DNA of 22,073 bases. Origin: a virus. This document shows positions 15,615 through 22,073 of this stretch, in pieces. The first letter of the stretch is position 1. Each line of letters begins with the position of its first letter. The notes beneath the pieces were generated by a model. It saw only the letters and a program-made list of their open reading frames with translations, was not told the origin of the DNA and ran no database searches. Both the position numbers and the translations under genes were made by a program. Location: IMG/VR virus record IMGVR_UViG_3300032820_000138, positions 1-22,073 of that record; one strand, written 5' to 3'.

Positions 15615-16877
15615 ATGGGAATTAATTTTAATAAAAAGCAACAGCAATATTCTAATCCTTTTAGAAAGGGACCTGTTATTGATGAAGTTAGACATTTGAA
15701 AGCTCAGATAAAAGCTTTAGAATGTTTTGTAGGAATGTGTAACCCTTCTGATAATTTATGTGCAGGAGGAGTGGTTTTTGCTAATTCGGCTCAACAATTA
15801 GCAACTAACTGTCCTGAACTTCTATGGGATTATGATAAGAATTTTTTACATATTGGAAATGTAAATATAGCCAAGCAATTCGCTAAAACACTAATTCATG
15901 TAGATAAAACAGAAACTTCTACTGCACCTTGGGGATATGTATATGGTTTATATATTGCTAATAATAGTGATCATCATTCAAATGGATTAATGGCTGGAAT
16001 ATTATTACACCATCATGCCCAAGGAGATTTACCCGATGAAACACCTTTTTTAAATATAACATGGGCAGCACAATCTGATCTTAATCATATGTCTAAATTT
16101 TCAGGTATTGCAGGTTATGTAGAAAGCTTTACTACAGGTGCTACAAGTGGAGGTTTAGCATTTTTAGTATCAGATACAATAGCTTTAAATGCAGATCCTG
16201 TAGTAGAAATGTATTTAGAGCATACAGGAGATCTTAATTTACTAAATGAAAATCTACTTAAACTTTCAAGTGGAGATATAAATTCTGACTTTGCTGCTTT
16301 AAAATCACCAGGAGCTATGCTTGCTGGATCTGTAACTTGGTCTTTACCCGATGCCGATGCATTTACTCCTGGAGAAGCTTTAGTTTCTGATGCGGCAGGT
16401 AATTTAAGTTTTTCTCCTCTATATACTCCTTTACCTTCTGCAGAGATTTTAAGGACAACTAAATACATGGATTTTAATGATATGTCAACTATTTTTACAA
16501 CTGCTATAGAGATAGTAGCTGCTATTCCAGGTAAAACTATAATACCTGTAATGGCTCAATGTTCTTATGTTAAAACTCTAGGAGCTGGTGGTATTAGTGC
16601 AGATCCAGATTTAGAATTAATTATAGATGATGTGGGTACAGTCGCTTATCAAGCAGGAACTGTTGATCCTATTTTTTCTTTTCCAGGAGTTATTACTCAA
16701 ACTATACCTGCTACAGGAACAATGGGAATTCCTGTAAGTGCAGGAACAGCAGGAAGTCAACAATTACAAAAAGGCAAAGCTTTATTTATAACAGCAGCAT
16801 CAAATCCTAATATGGCAGGAGTTGTAGCGGAATGGTTTATTACCCTTTATTATAGAGTAGTAGATGATTATATTTAA
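15615..16877 (+). CDS. Fibre-like virion protein 1 (long paralog)
   Basis: A 420-aa protein. The N-terminal end has a short attachment-like region with a helix ('IDEVRHLKAQIKALECFVGMC', about 23-43). Then come beta-rich fibre repeats: 'ELLWDYDKNFLHIGN' and 'SVTWSLPDADAFTPGEALVSDAAGNLSF' are patterns seen in trimeric phage fibres just before a receptor-binding or knob part. The C-terminal about 140 residues ('TAIEIVAAIPGKTIIP' to 'EWFITLYYRVVD') form a beta module shared with the next two genes. The protein is probably a tail or head fibre that touches the host surface, with the helix serving as the virion-attachment end. Frequent His ('NNSDHHSNG', 'LLHHHAQG') might bind metal. The start directly follows the TGA of the holin-like gene. 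Receptor and exact place on the particle are unknown. Confidence 0.62.
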   Translation: MGINFNKKQQQYSNPFRKGPVIDEVRHLKAQIKALECFVGMCNPSDNLCAGGVVFANSAQQLATNCPELLWDYDKNFLHIGNVNIAKQFAKTLIHVDKTETSTAPWGYVYGLYIANNSDHHSNGLMAGILLHHHAQGDLPDETPFLNITWAAQSDLNHMSKFSGIAGYVESFTTGATSGGLAFLVSDTIALNADPVVEMYLEHTGDLNLLNENLLKLSSGDINSDFAALKSPGAMLAGSVTWSLPDADAFTPGEALVSDAAGNLSFSPLYTPLPSAEILRTTKYMDFNDMSTIFTTAIEIVAAIPGKTIIPVMAQCSYVKTLGAGGISADPDLELIIDDVGTVAYQAGTVDPIFSFPGVITQTIPATGTMGIPVSAGTAGSQQLQKGKALFITAASNPNMAGVVAEWFITLYYRVVDDYI

Positions 16878-16895
16878 AATATAAAATAAAAAATT

Positions 16896-17447
16896 ATGGG
16901 ATTTACCAATAGATCAAAAACAAATGTAGCAAGATCGGAGTCATGGACTCCCGCAGCAGCTCTTATGAATAAGTTGAATAAACTAGAAAAAGAGATATGT
17001 TGTAATAAACTCTATTCTACTACTGTGGAGGTAACTAATGCTCAATTAATTAATTTTGCAACTCCTGTAGAATTAGTACCTGCACCAGAAGTAACACAAG
17101 TAATTGCTCCTACTACAGTACTATTAGAAATGTTTTTAAATGGTGGAGTAGCAACAAATCCTGGAGCAAATGGTACTCCTATTATATTTAGTAATAAAGT
17201 ACCATTATTAAATCAAGTTCAAATAATAGATTTTGGTCCTATTTTAAGATTTTCAGTAGATAAAGTTGTTGCTAAATCTATTGTAGATGTTATACCAGTA
17301 GGACATCCTATGACTCAACTTGTAGCAGGAGTTAGTCTAGTAATTGCTCAAGGAAGTGATCCACTAACTTTAGTAGATCCAGGAGCACTTATGGCTGATG
17401 CTAGTTTAAGAGTAACTACATATTACCATATATATGACACAGCATGA
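16896..17447 (+). CDS. Fibre-like virion protein 2 (short paralog)
   Basis: A 183-aa protein. Residues 1-43 hold a short helix with a Cys pair ('LMNKLNKLEKEICCN'), matching the attachment helix of the paralogs on both sides. The rest is one beta module ('QLINFATPVELVPAPEVTQVIAP', 'RVTTYYHIYDTA') that lines up with the C-terminal module of the 420-aa protein: both have a 'pa..tqvI.P' strand, then '(N/A)GG', then a final 'xxYY.(I/V)xD' strand. It lacks the long fibre shaft. It may be a short fibre or cap that binds the same site. The start follows an A/T-only leader; a TGA stop and a second TAA close it. Confidence 0.58.
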   Translation: MGFTNRSKTNVARSESWTPAAALMNKLNKLEKEICCNKLYSTTVEVTNAQLINFATPVELVPAPEVTQVIAPTTVLLEMFLNGGVATNPGANGTPIIFSNKVPLLNQVQIIDFGPILRFSVDKVVAKSIVDVIPVGHPMTQLVAGVSLVIAQGSDPLTLVDPGALMADASLRVTTYYHIYDTA

Positions 17448-17470
17448 TAAATGAAAAAGAAGTAACTTTA

Positions 17471-17487
17471 TAATTATTAACTAAAAT
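17471..17487 (+). repeat. 17-base leader repeat, copy 2
   Basis: TAATTATTAACTAAAAT, identical to 15315-15331, ends 9 bases before the ATG at 17497. A looser relative, TAATTTATTAATTAAAACT (10060-10078), precedes the GTG at 10086. Confidence 0.5.
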
Positions 17488-17496
17488 TGAAATAAA

Positions 17497-18063
17497 ATGG
17501 GAAGTTTAACACATCAAACAGTAAATTACGTCAAAGGAGCGGGAGCGGGCGTAGAAAAGAGGATCTTAGATCAGATTAAAGCTTTAAAACATTATGTACA
17601 CTGCTGTGTAGATACTGGAAAGGTAGTAGAATTTACTTTATCTGCAAATGATGCAGCTACAGGAAATTGGCAAACAATTACTCCTGGTACAGGAATAGAA
17701 GTAATTGCAGCTCCTGGTCCAGGACAAGTAAACATAGTCGATAGCATGGTAGTGGAATTAACTACTACTAGCCCTGGTGTTCCAGTAGATATTACTAATG
17801 GTGGGGCAGTAAACCCTAGTTTAACTTTACATCAAGTTGGAGGAGGTGCAGCAATTACAGGCACTCTTGATCTTTCAGCAGCGAGTGGAATTATAACTCA
17901 AGAAATAGGATTTGCTAAACGCTCTTCTGCTGCACTAGATGTATATATAGAAAATACAGGAATTATATTAGATTCTACAGCTGCGATTATCGCTTTGCTA
18001 CCAGCAGGAGCAACAGCTACTGCTAAAATTAAGATCTATTATAAGACAGTTTCTTTCGCTTAG
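17497..18063 (+). CDS. Fibre-like virion protein 3 (short paralog)
   Basis: A 188-aa protein. The N-terminal helix 'VEKRILDQIKALKHYVHCC' (about 19-37) closely resembles the 'LKAQIKALECFV..C' helix of the 420-aa fibre, so both probably bind the same virion partner. The rest is beta-rich and Thr/Ala/Gly-rich ('VVELTTTSPGVPVDITNGG', 'ASGIITQEIGFAKRSSAALDVYIENTG'). It ends in 'LLPAGATATAKIKIYYKTVSF', matching the 'YY' final strand of its paralogs. With the two genes upstream it forms a tandem family in which the ends are kept and the middle changes, as in receptor-binding proteins under diversifying selection. The stop is TAG. Confidence 0.58.
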   Translation: MGSLTHQTVNYVKGAGAGVEKRILDQIKALKHYVHCCVDTGKVVEFTLSANDAATGNWQTITPGTGIEVIAAPGPGQVNIVDSMVVELTTTSPGVPVDITNGGAVNPSLTLHQVGGGAAITGTLDLSAASGIITQEIGFAKRSSAALDVYIENTGIILDSTAAIIALLPAGATATAKIKIYYKTVSFA

Positions 18064-18091
18064 AAAGTATTTTTAACTTAAATATAAAGCT

Positions 18092-18355
18092 ATGCCTAGA
18101 TGTATACATGACTGGGAACCTTCAGATAAATGTCCTTGGTGTCATAGAGAAAGGACTTATCAGCAATTTGGGCCTACAGTAGTAGGACAGGTAGGTCTTG
18201 AAAAACAAGGCCCTAAAAGAACTCAAATTAATAATGATGAAGAACCTTGTTCTCCATGTGATGAAGGATTAGAGGATGATATAATGGCTGAGTATGTAAG
18301 AAAGAGTTTTACTACTAGAATAGATGAAAGCAAAACCTATGAAGATGAAGACTAA
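18092..18355 (+). CDS. Small zinc-finger-like protein
   Basis: An 87-aa protein with an N-terminal putative zinc knuckle: C4, H6, then C14-x2-C17-H18 ('CIHDWEPSDKCPWCHRER'), a compact zinc-ribbon arrangement. A second CxxC (C53, C56) follows, and then an acidic tail. It is too small to have an enzymatic role. It sits between the fibre cassette and the neck genes, so it could be a minor virion or assembly protein, or a regulator that binds nucleic acid or protein. I do not recognise the family. The gene starts with ATG after a TTTTTAACTTAAATATAAAG leader and is separated from the next ATG by 12 bases. Confidence 0.6.
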   Translation: MPRCIHDWEPSDKCPWCHRERTYQQFGPTVVGQVGLEKQGPKRTQINNDEEPCSPCDEGLEDDIMAEYVRKSFTTRIDESKTYEDED

Positions 18356-18367
18356 TACTGTTATATT

Positions 18368-19084
18368 ATGATGCTGATAAAAGATGTGATTTCAAGAATA
18401 AGTGCTTTATATGAAAAAGGTGCAAGTAGTGATAATTCTCGTTTATCGGCTAGACATATATATAACAAGTTAGTTACTTCTAGAGCTACTATGCTAAGAA
18501 GAGATTTTGATAAGAAGCGAGGAGCTTCTGATTGGATATACCAAAGTATTGATTGTGTGGAAATGAAACCTGCTTCAAATAAAATTTGTGAGTGTGTTGA
18601 TATCCCAGCAGGTTGTAGTCTTTTACAATCAGTACAGGAAATTCCTAAAACTATAGCTCCTGCTTTTGGTCCTGAAATAGCATATGTAGGAAACTCTGAT
18701 GGAAGTAAGTTGTATTCTGGTAGTGGTTTTGTTAGAAATAAATATAAGTCAGGAAATAAGTATACATCTAAACAACCTGATTGGTTTATTTTAGAAAGGT
18801 TTCTATATGTAACTATAGAAGATCTGACTAAATACGTATCAGTAACTGCTGTCTTTGAAGATCCTTTACAAGTATTTGATGTGGACACTTGTAATCAATA
18901 TGCGTGTTTGAATCCTTTAGAGCAAGTATTTCCCGTTTCTATTCATATGATAGATCCTATAGTAGAAATGACAGTTGCAGAACTTGTAACAATAATGAAG
19001 TCTGTTCCTGAAGATAAAGAAAATGATGCTCAAGAAGGAGGGGGCGGAGGAGGTGCCCGTTCACAAGTACCAACACAGAGATGA
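18368..19084 (+). CDS. Neck (ring-like) structural protein conserved in crAss-like phages
   Basis: A 238-aa protein that may start at either of two adjacent ATGs (18368 or 18371). The N-terminal part 'LIKDVISRISALYEKGASSDNSRLSARHIYNKLVTSRATML' is a pattern I recall in crAss-like structural proteins placed next to the IHF-like and tail genes. Helices 1-60 suit ring assembly; the middle is beta-rich ('GPEIAYVGNSDGSKLYSGSG', 'PDWFILERFLYVTIEDLTKYVSVTAVFEDP') and the end is helical ('IVEMTVAELVTIMKSVPED'), followed by an odd Gly-rich tail ('EGGGGGGARSQ'). It probably forms one of the rings between portal and tail. The stop overlaps the next start (ATGA at 19081). Confidence 0.65.
   Translation: MMLIKDVISRISALYEKGASSDNSRLSARHIYNKLVTSRATMLRRDFDKKRGASDWIYQSIDCVEMKPASNKICECVDIPAGCSLLQSVQEIPKTIAPAFGPEIAYVGNSDGSKLYSGSGFVRNKYKSGNKYTSKQPDWFILERFLYVTIEDLTKYVSVTAVFEDPLQVFDVDTCNQYACLNPLEQVFPVSIHMIDPIVEMTVAELVTIMKSVPEDKENDAQEGGGGGGARSQVPTQR
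19037..19053 (+). other. G-rich tract encoding the Gly tail
   Basis: A 17-base run with five groups of two or more G separated by single A or C bases (GGAGGGGGCGGAGGAGG), striking in an AT-rich genome. It encodes the Gly run near the C-terminus of the neck protein and lies 28 bases before the start of the next gene, so an mRNA structure affecting coupling is possible. Confidence 0.5.
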
Positions 19085-19497
19085 TGAAAGGAAGTAAAAC
19101 CATACGAGATTCTTATAAATACTATATAAAGCAGTATGGAAAGGAATTACCTTATAAAACATATAAGAGTATATGTGTGAGCTTTAATAAGAAGATATCA
19201 GGATATATAATAGAAAATGCACGGGAATTTAAAATGCCTGGTAGATTGGGAGTTATAAGAATAAAGAAGCTTAAATCTAATAATGTAAAGAAAATAGATT
19301 GGAAAGCCTCAAAGGAGAACAATTGTAGAGTATATCATTTAAATTTTCATACTGATGAGAATTACTATAAATGGTTTTGGCATAAGAAAAGTGCATTATT
19401 TACTAATAAAAATGCATATTCCTTTTTGCCTATCAGAGGAAACAAAAGAATGTTAGCAAAATTATTAAAAGAGAATAAAGTTGAATTTTTTGAATAA
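19081..19497 (+). CDS. IHF/HU-like protein (structural or DNA-bending), tentative
   Basis: A 138-aa, very basic protein. The segment 'YKSICVSFNKKISGYIIENAREFKMPGRLGVIRIKK' (about 28-63) looks like the helix-turn-strand of IHF/HU proteins, where an 'i...i...l..g..v.lpgfG.f.v..r' pattern leads into the DNA-binding arm. crAss-like phages carry IHF-like genes next to tail and neck genes, which fits here. The remaining part ('DWKASKENNCRVYHLNFHTDENYYKWFWHKK') is aromatic and basic and might form the arm and an extra domain. It could bend or bind packaged DNA, or serve as a neck protein with an IHF fold. It is coupled to both neighbours: ATGA with the upstream gene and TAATG with the downstream one. 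The fold assignment is by eye. Confidence 0.5.
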   Translation: MMKGSKTIRDSYKYYIKQYGKELPYKTYKSICVSFNKKISGYIIENAREFKMPGRLGVIRIKKLKSNNVKKIDWKASKENNCRVYHLNFHTDENYYKWFWHKKSALFTNKNAYSFLPIRGNKRMLAKLLKENKVEFFE

Positions 19498-20453
19498 TGA
19501 GCCAAGTTAAATTAGTAAGTGTAGAAAGAGTTATATCAGGTTTGTATAGAGATCTGCAACCTGTTAATGATCTTACAGAGAATGACTTAATAGAGTGGAT
19601 TGGGGAAGCTCTGGAATTTATAGGAGCATATAGTCAACTAGAAGAAAAGGTAGAATATATATTAGTACAAGATCATAGAATGTTAATTCCTTGTGGATTA
19701 CATAAGATAGTGCAAATAGCTTATAAGTATACTCAAGGAGCACCTACACAAATGTCAATGCTTAAAACCTGTGACCCACCTGAAACGTGTCCCGCTACTT
19801 GTCCTGATTGTAGTGGGGCAGGTTGTCCTGATCTTTGTCAGACTTCCGCTCAACTAATAGCTAATGCAGAGTTATTCTTACAATACTATGTTCCAAATAA
19901 CTTTGTAACAAGTCAGCATTATTATACAGCTAATTTCAGACCTCTTAGGTTAGCCACCTCTAATTTTGCATTATCAGCCACTGCCCATTGTAGTACATGT
20001 GTTAATCTAAGTTCTAACTGCTCAGAAGAGTATTCTATTGATTGGCCCTACATAAGAACAAGTTTTAAAGAAGGATATGTATGTTTGGCATATATAGCAC
20101 AAGCTACTGATGATAGAGGCTTTCCTTTAATTCCTGATGAAATAAGTTATATAGAAGCAATTAAGAGATATATTACGTATAAATTGAAATATTCTGAGTT
20201 TATACAAGGAGGAATACCAGCACAAATATTTACTAAAATAGAAGAAGATTGGCATTGGTATTGTGGTCAAGCCAGAGGAAAGGCCAATATGCCTGATACG
20301 ATAGATAAGCTCCAAAATATACTAGATCAGAGAGATCGCTTAATTCCTACTACTAAAAGTTATTTTGGATTCTTTGGAAACTTAAGTACTCCAGAAAATC
20401 TTAATTTTGGAACAAGAATACATAGAAATTATCCATCGGCAAGGTATAGATAA
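19497..20453 (+). CDS. Tail/neck connector protein of crAss-like type
   Basis: A 318-aa protein with N-terminal 'VISGLYRDLQPVNDLTENDLIEWIGEALEFIGAY', a pattern I recall from crAss-like structural proteins near the tail genes and probably an adaptor fold like P22 gp4 or T7 gp11. A Cys-rich insertion lies at 92-114 (C92, C98, C102, C105, C110, C114), with a further 'HCSTC...NC' at about residues 163-176. Towards the end are helices ('PDEISYIEAIKRYITYKLKYSEF', 'EEDWHWYCGQARGKANMPDTIDKLQNILDQR') and a basic C-terminus. It should form a ring between neck and tail tip and bind the large protein encoded next. Start and stop both overlap neighbours (TAATG). Confidence 0.66.
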   Translation: MSQVKLVSVERVISGLYRDLQPVNDLTENDLIEWIGEALEFIGAYSQLEEKVEYILVQDHRMLIPCGLHKIVQIAYKYTQGAPTQMSMLKTCDPPETCPATCPDCSGAGCPDLCQTSAQLIANAELFLQYYVPNNFVTSQHYYTANFRPLRLATSNFALSATAHCSTCVNLSSNCSEEYSIDWPYIRTSFKEGYVCLAYIAQATDDRGFPLIPDEISYIEAIKRYITYKLKYSEFIQGGIPAQIFTKIEEDWHWYCGQARGKANMPDTIDKLQNILDQRDRLIPTTKSYFGFFGNLSTPENLNFGTRIHRNYPSARYR

Positions 20454-22073
20454 TGGCAGAAGAAAAAGGAGGAAATAAACAACAATCACATTCAGTTAAT
20501 CCTGTTGCAAAAGGATTAAACAAGGATTTTAGTCCCCAATCTCAACCAGATGCTTCCTATAGATTTGCTCTTAATGCCGTAGCAGAATCCAAAGAAGGAA
20601 ATCAGGGATTTCTAACTAATGAAGAAGGAAATTATAAATGTGGAGACCTTATAGAAAATGTATGGATTCCTATAGGACATATATATTTAGATAATGATTC
20701 TGCAATAGTCTTTCTTTGTAATACAAATCCTGTATATCAAAATTACGGAAGAATAATAAAGCTAGATAGAGATTGTAATATACATCTCTATATGACTTCA
20801 GATTGTTTTAATTTCAGAACAATACATCAGATAGATGCAGAATATAGGATACGAAATGGATGTGAGACAGTTCTTTACTTTACTGACGATTATAATGATA
20901 TACGATCTATAAATCTAGATTCTTTATCTGATTATCTTATTACACCAGGTACTTATGATCCTGAAGATGAATCTATCTGGGACTGTGAGAAGTTTAAGTT
21001 CTTCCCCGATTATACTGTACCTCAGATAGAGTTTGATAGTATGAATGAGGGAGGAGACCTAGATGCAGGTGTTTATCAATTTGCTTTTAGATATCTAGAT
21101 CAATCAGGAAATCCCACTAATTGGTTTCCTATAACTCAACCTATTCCCGTAGTAAAAGATACTTTGGGAAATATAGAATTTGATATAAAAGGAGAATATA
21201 CAGGAACTAAAACAACTAAAGCTATAAACTTCTCTTTTACCAATTTAGACCAATCTTTCTCTTTTGTAGAAGTTGCAGTTATTCCTAGTACAGTAGGCAC
21301 AGGTAATATAAACGGAGTAGCTTATATAGTAAGAAAAGTACCTATAACAGATCCTACAGGCTTTTTCACCTTTGCTACTCTAGATACTGATTCAGCTACC
21401 ATTACTACTATAGATGATTTGATAGTAGATAGAGTAATATATAATACTGCTAAAACTATTAAGCAACTTCAAAATAGACTTATAATAGGAAATCTTAAAG
21501 GAGCAGAGAAAGATATAAACTATGCAAAATTTCAACAATATGCGTGTGGAGCTAAGGTAGAATATATTACTGCAGCCTGTTCCACTGAAGATGCTACTTT
21601 AGATTCTGTTCAATCGGGAGAATACTATTATGACTTTAGAACCTTTATGAGAGATGAAGTATATGCTTTAGCTGTAGTATGGGTATTTAAAGATGGTACT
21701 AGAACCCCTGCTTTTCATATTCCAGGAAGGCGTAAAGATTTTTATAGTGGTCTTCCTTTTATAGCTCCAAGCCCAATTCCTACAGGAATAGATGAAAATA
21801 ACCCTCTTGCTCCTGGCTATGTTATGGGAGAAACCCACAGACTCACTCCTCCTGTAGGAGAAGAATGGGATTCTTATAATATTCCTATAAGTCCTAATGA
21901 TCCTAATCAACAACACTATGAAGAAAATCCTGCTACTCCTGGTGTTATTGAAAGATGGGAATTATATAATACGGCTATAAGAACAGAGCAAACACCAGGG
22001 CCATATCCTTTAGATCAGGGTGATGAGTTTGCTACTCAAGGAGATTGTGGCTATTATGAATCAAGACAATATA
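20453..22073 (+). CDS. Large tail/stabilisation ('muzzle'-like) protein, 5' part (3' end outside window)
   Basis: An open frame of 540 codons from the ATG at 20453 to the window end, with no stop in my codon-by-codon reading. Hallmarks are 'DFSPQSQPDASYRFALNAVAES' (about 25-46) followed by 'GNQGFLTNEEGN', a beta-rich propeller-like first half ('LYFTDDYNDIRSINLDSLSDYL'), and 'FMRDEVYALAVVWVFKDGTRTPAFHIPG' (about 398-425). These match the conserved crAss-like tail protein compared with P22 gp10 and placed at the tail tip. It would close the tail channel and hold fibres. Several Cys ('DCNIHLYMTSDCFNF', 'AACSTED') are present. The first base of its ATG is the last base of the previous stop. The domain after residue 540 cannot be seen. 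Confidence 0.75.
   Translation, partial: MAEEKGGNKQQSHSVNPVAKGLNKDFSPQSQPDASYRFALNAVAESKEGNQGFLTNEEGNYKCGDLIENVWIPIGHIYLDNDSAIVFLCNTNPVYQNYGRIIKLDRDCNIHLYMTSDCFNFRTIHQIDAEYRIRNGCETVLYFTDDYNDIRSINLDSLSDYLITPGTYDPEDESIWDCEKFKFFPDYTVPQIEFDSMNEGGDLDAGVYQFAFRYLDQSGNPTNWFPITQPIPVVKDTLGNIEFDIKGEYTGTKTTKAINFSFTNLDQSFSFVEVAVIPSTVGTGNINGVAYIVRKVPITDPTGFFTFATLDTDSATITTIDDLIVDRVIYNTAKTIKQLQNRLIIGNLKGAEKDINYAKFQQYACGAKVEYITAACSTEDATLDSVQSGEYYYDFRTFMRDEVYALAVVWVFKDGTRTPAFHIPGRRKDFYSGLPFIAPSPIPTGIDENNPLAPGYVMGETHRLTPPVGEEWDSYNIPISPNDPNQQHYEENPATPGVIERWELYNTAIRTEQTPGPYPLDQGDEFATQGDCGYYESRQY

Noticed and set aside
17451-17465. Five-codon ATG...TAA mini-frame after fibre protein 2
   Set aside because: Too short to support as a gene and not followed by a regulatory structure that I can see.
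18361-18888. Minus-strand open frame (175 codons) opposite the 238-aa neck gene
   Set aside because: The + strand gene has a recognisable structural pattern and coupled neighbours; the minus frame is a shadow.
1-22073. Stop-codon recoding (TAG or TGA read as amino acid), known in some crAss-like phages
   Set aside because: TAA, TAG and TGA all end genes here (TAG at 7212 and 18061; TGA at 8600, 13266, 15612, 17445 and 19082), and no gene looks split by an in-frame stop.

Overview
The window is the virion-gene block of an AT-rich double-stranded DNA phage with a podovirus-like neck. The best match is a crAss-like phage (Crassvirales) or a close relative infecting Bacteroidota. Four products carry sequence patterns I recall from that group: the 255-aa and 318-aa neck/connector-like proteins (starts at 10886 and 19497), the 238-aa protein starting with a 'LIKDVISRISALYEKG' motif (18368), and the large tail protein with 'ASYRFALNAVAES' and 'MRDEVYALAVVWVFKDG' motifs (20453). 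Most leaders are A/T-only with no clear Shine-Dalgarno sequence, as in Bacteroidota. Every gene is on the + strand, gaps are short, and many junctions are ATGA or TAATG overlaps. TAA, TAG and TGA all end genes, so there is no sign of stop-codon recoding here. I saw no tRNA, CRISPR array or insertion sequence.

Layout. (1) 1-789 is the C-terminal end of the portal protein. (2) 789-7214 is one 2141-aa gene combining a zinc-metallopeptidase-like signature and a C-terminal lytic transglycosylase, probably a virion cargo or ejection protein. (3) 7316-12871 holds a scaffold-like acidic protein, the probable major capsid protein, a conserved capsid-associated protein, a neck protein and a 399-aa Ala/Thr-rich protein. 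It ends at two strong hairpins (12891-12978). (4) 12993-18063 is an accessory cassette: three Cys-rich appendage-like proteins, an XhlA-like membrane protein, two small proteins, a two-helix holin-like protein, and three tandem fibre-like proteins. (5) 18092-22073 returns to core neck and tail genes: a small zinc-finger-like protein, a neck protein, an IHF/HU-like protein, a second connector-like protein and the start of the large tail/stabilisation protein, which runs off the window.

Together these genes build the capsid (portal, scaffold, capsid protein), close and extend the neck (connectors, tail protein), decorate the particle (fibres, Cys-rich appendages) and probably deliver a wall-degrading cargo. 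The most interesting parts are the two-enzyme giant protein with its repeated 'xEGGxV' linkers, the Cys clusters spread over many virion proteins, the three fibre paralogs, and the lysis-like membrane genes inside a structural operon.
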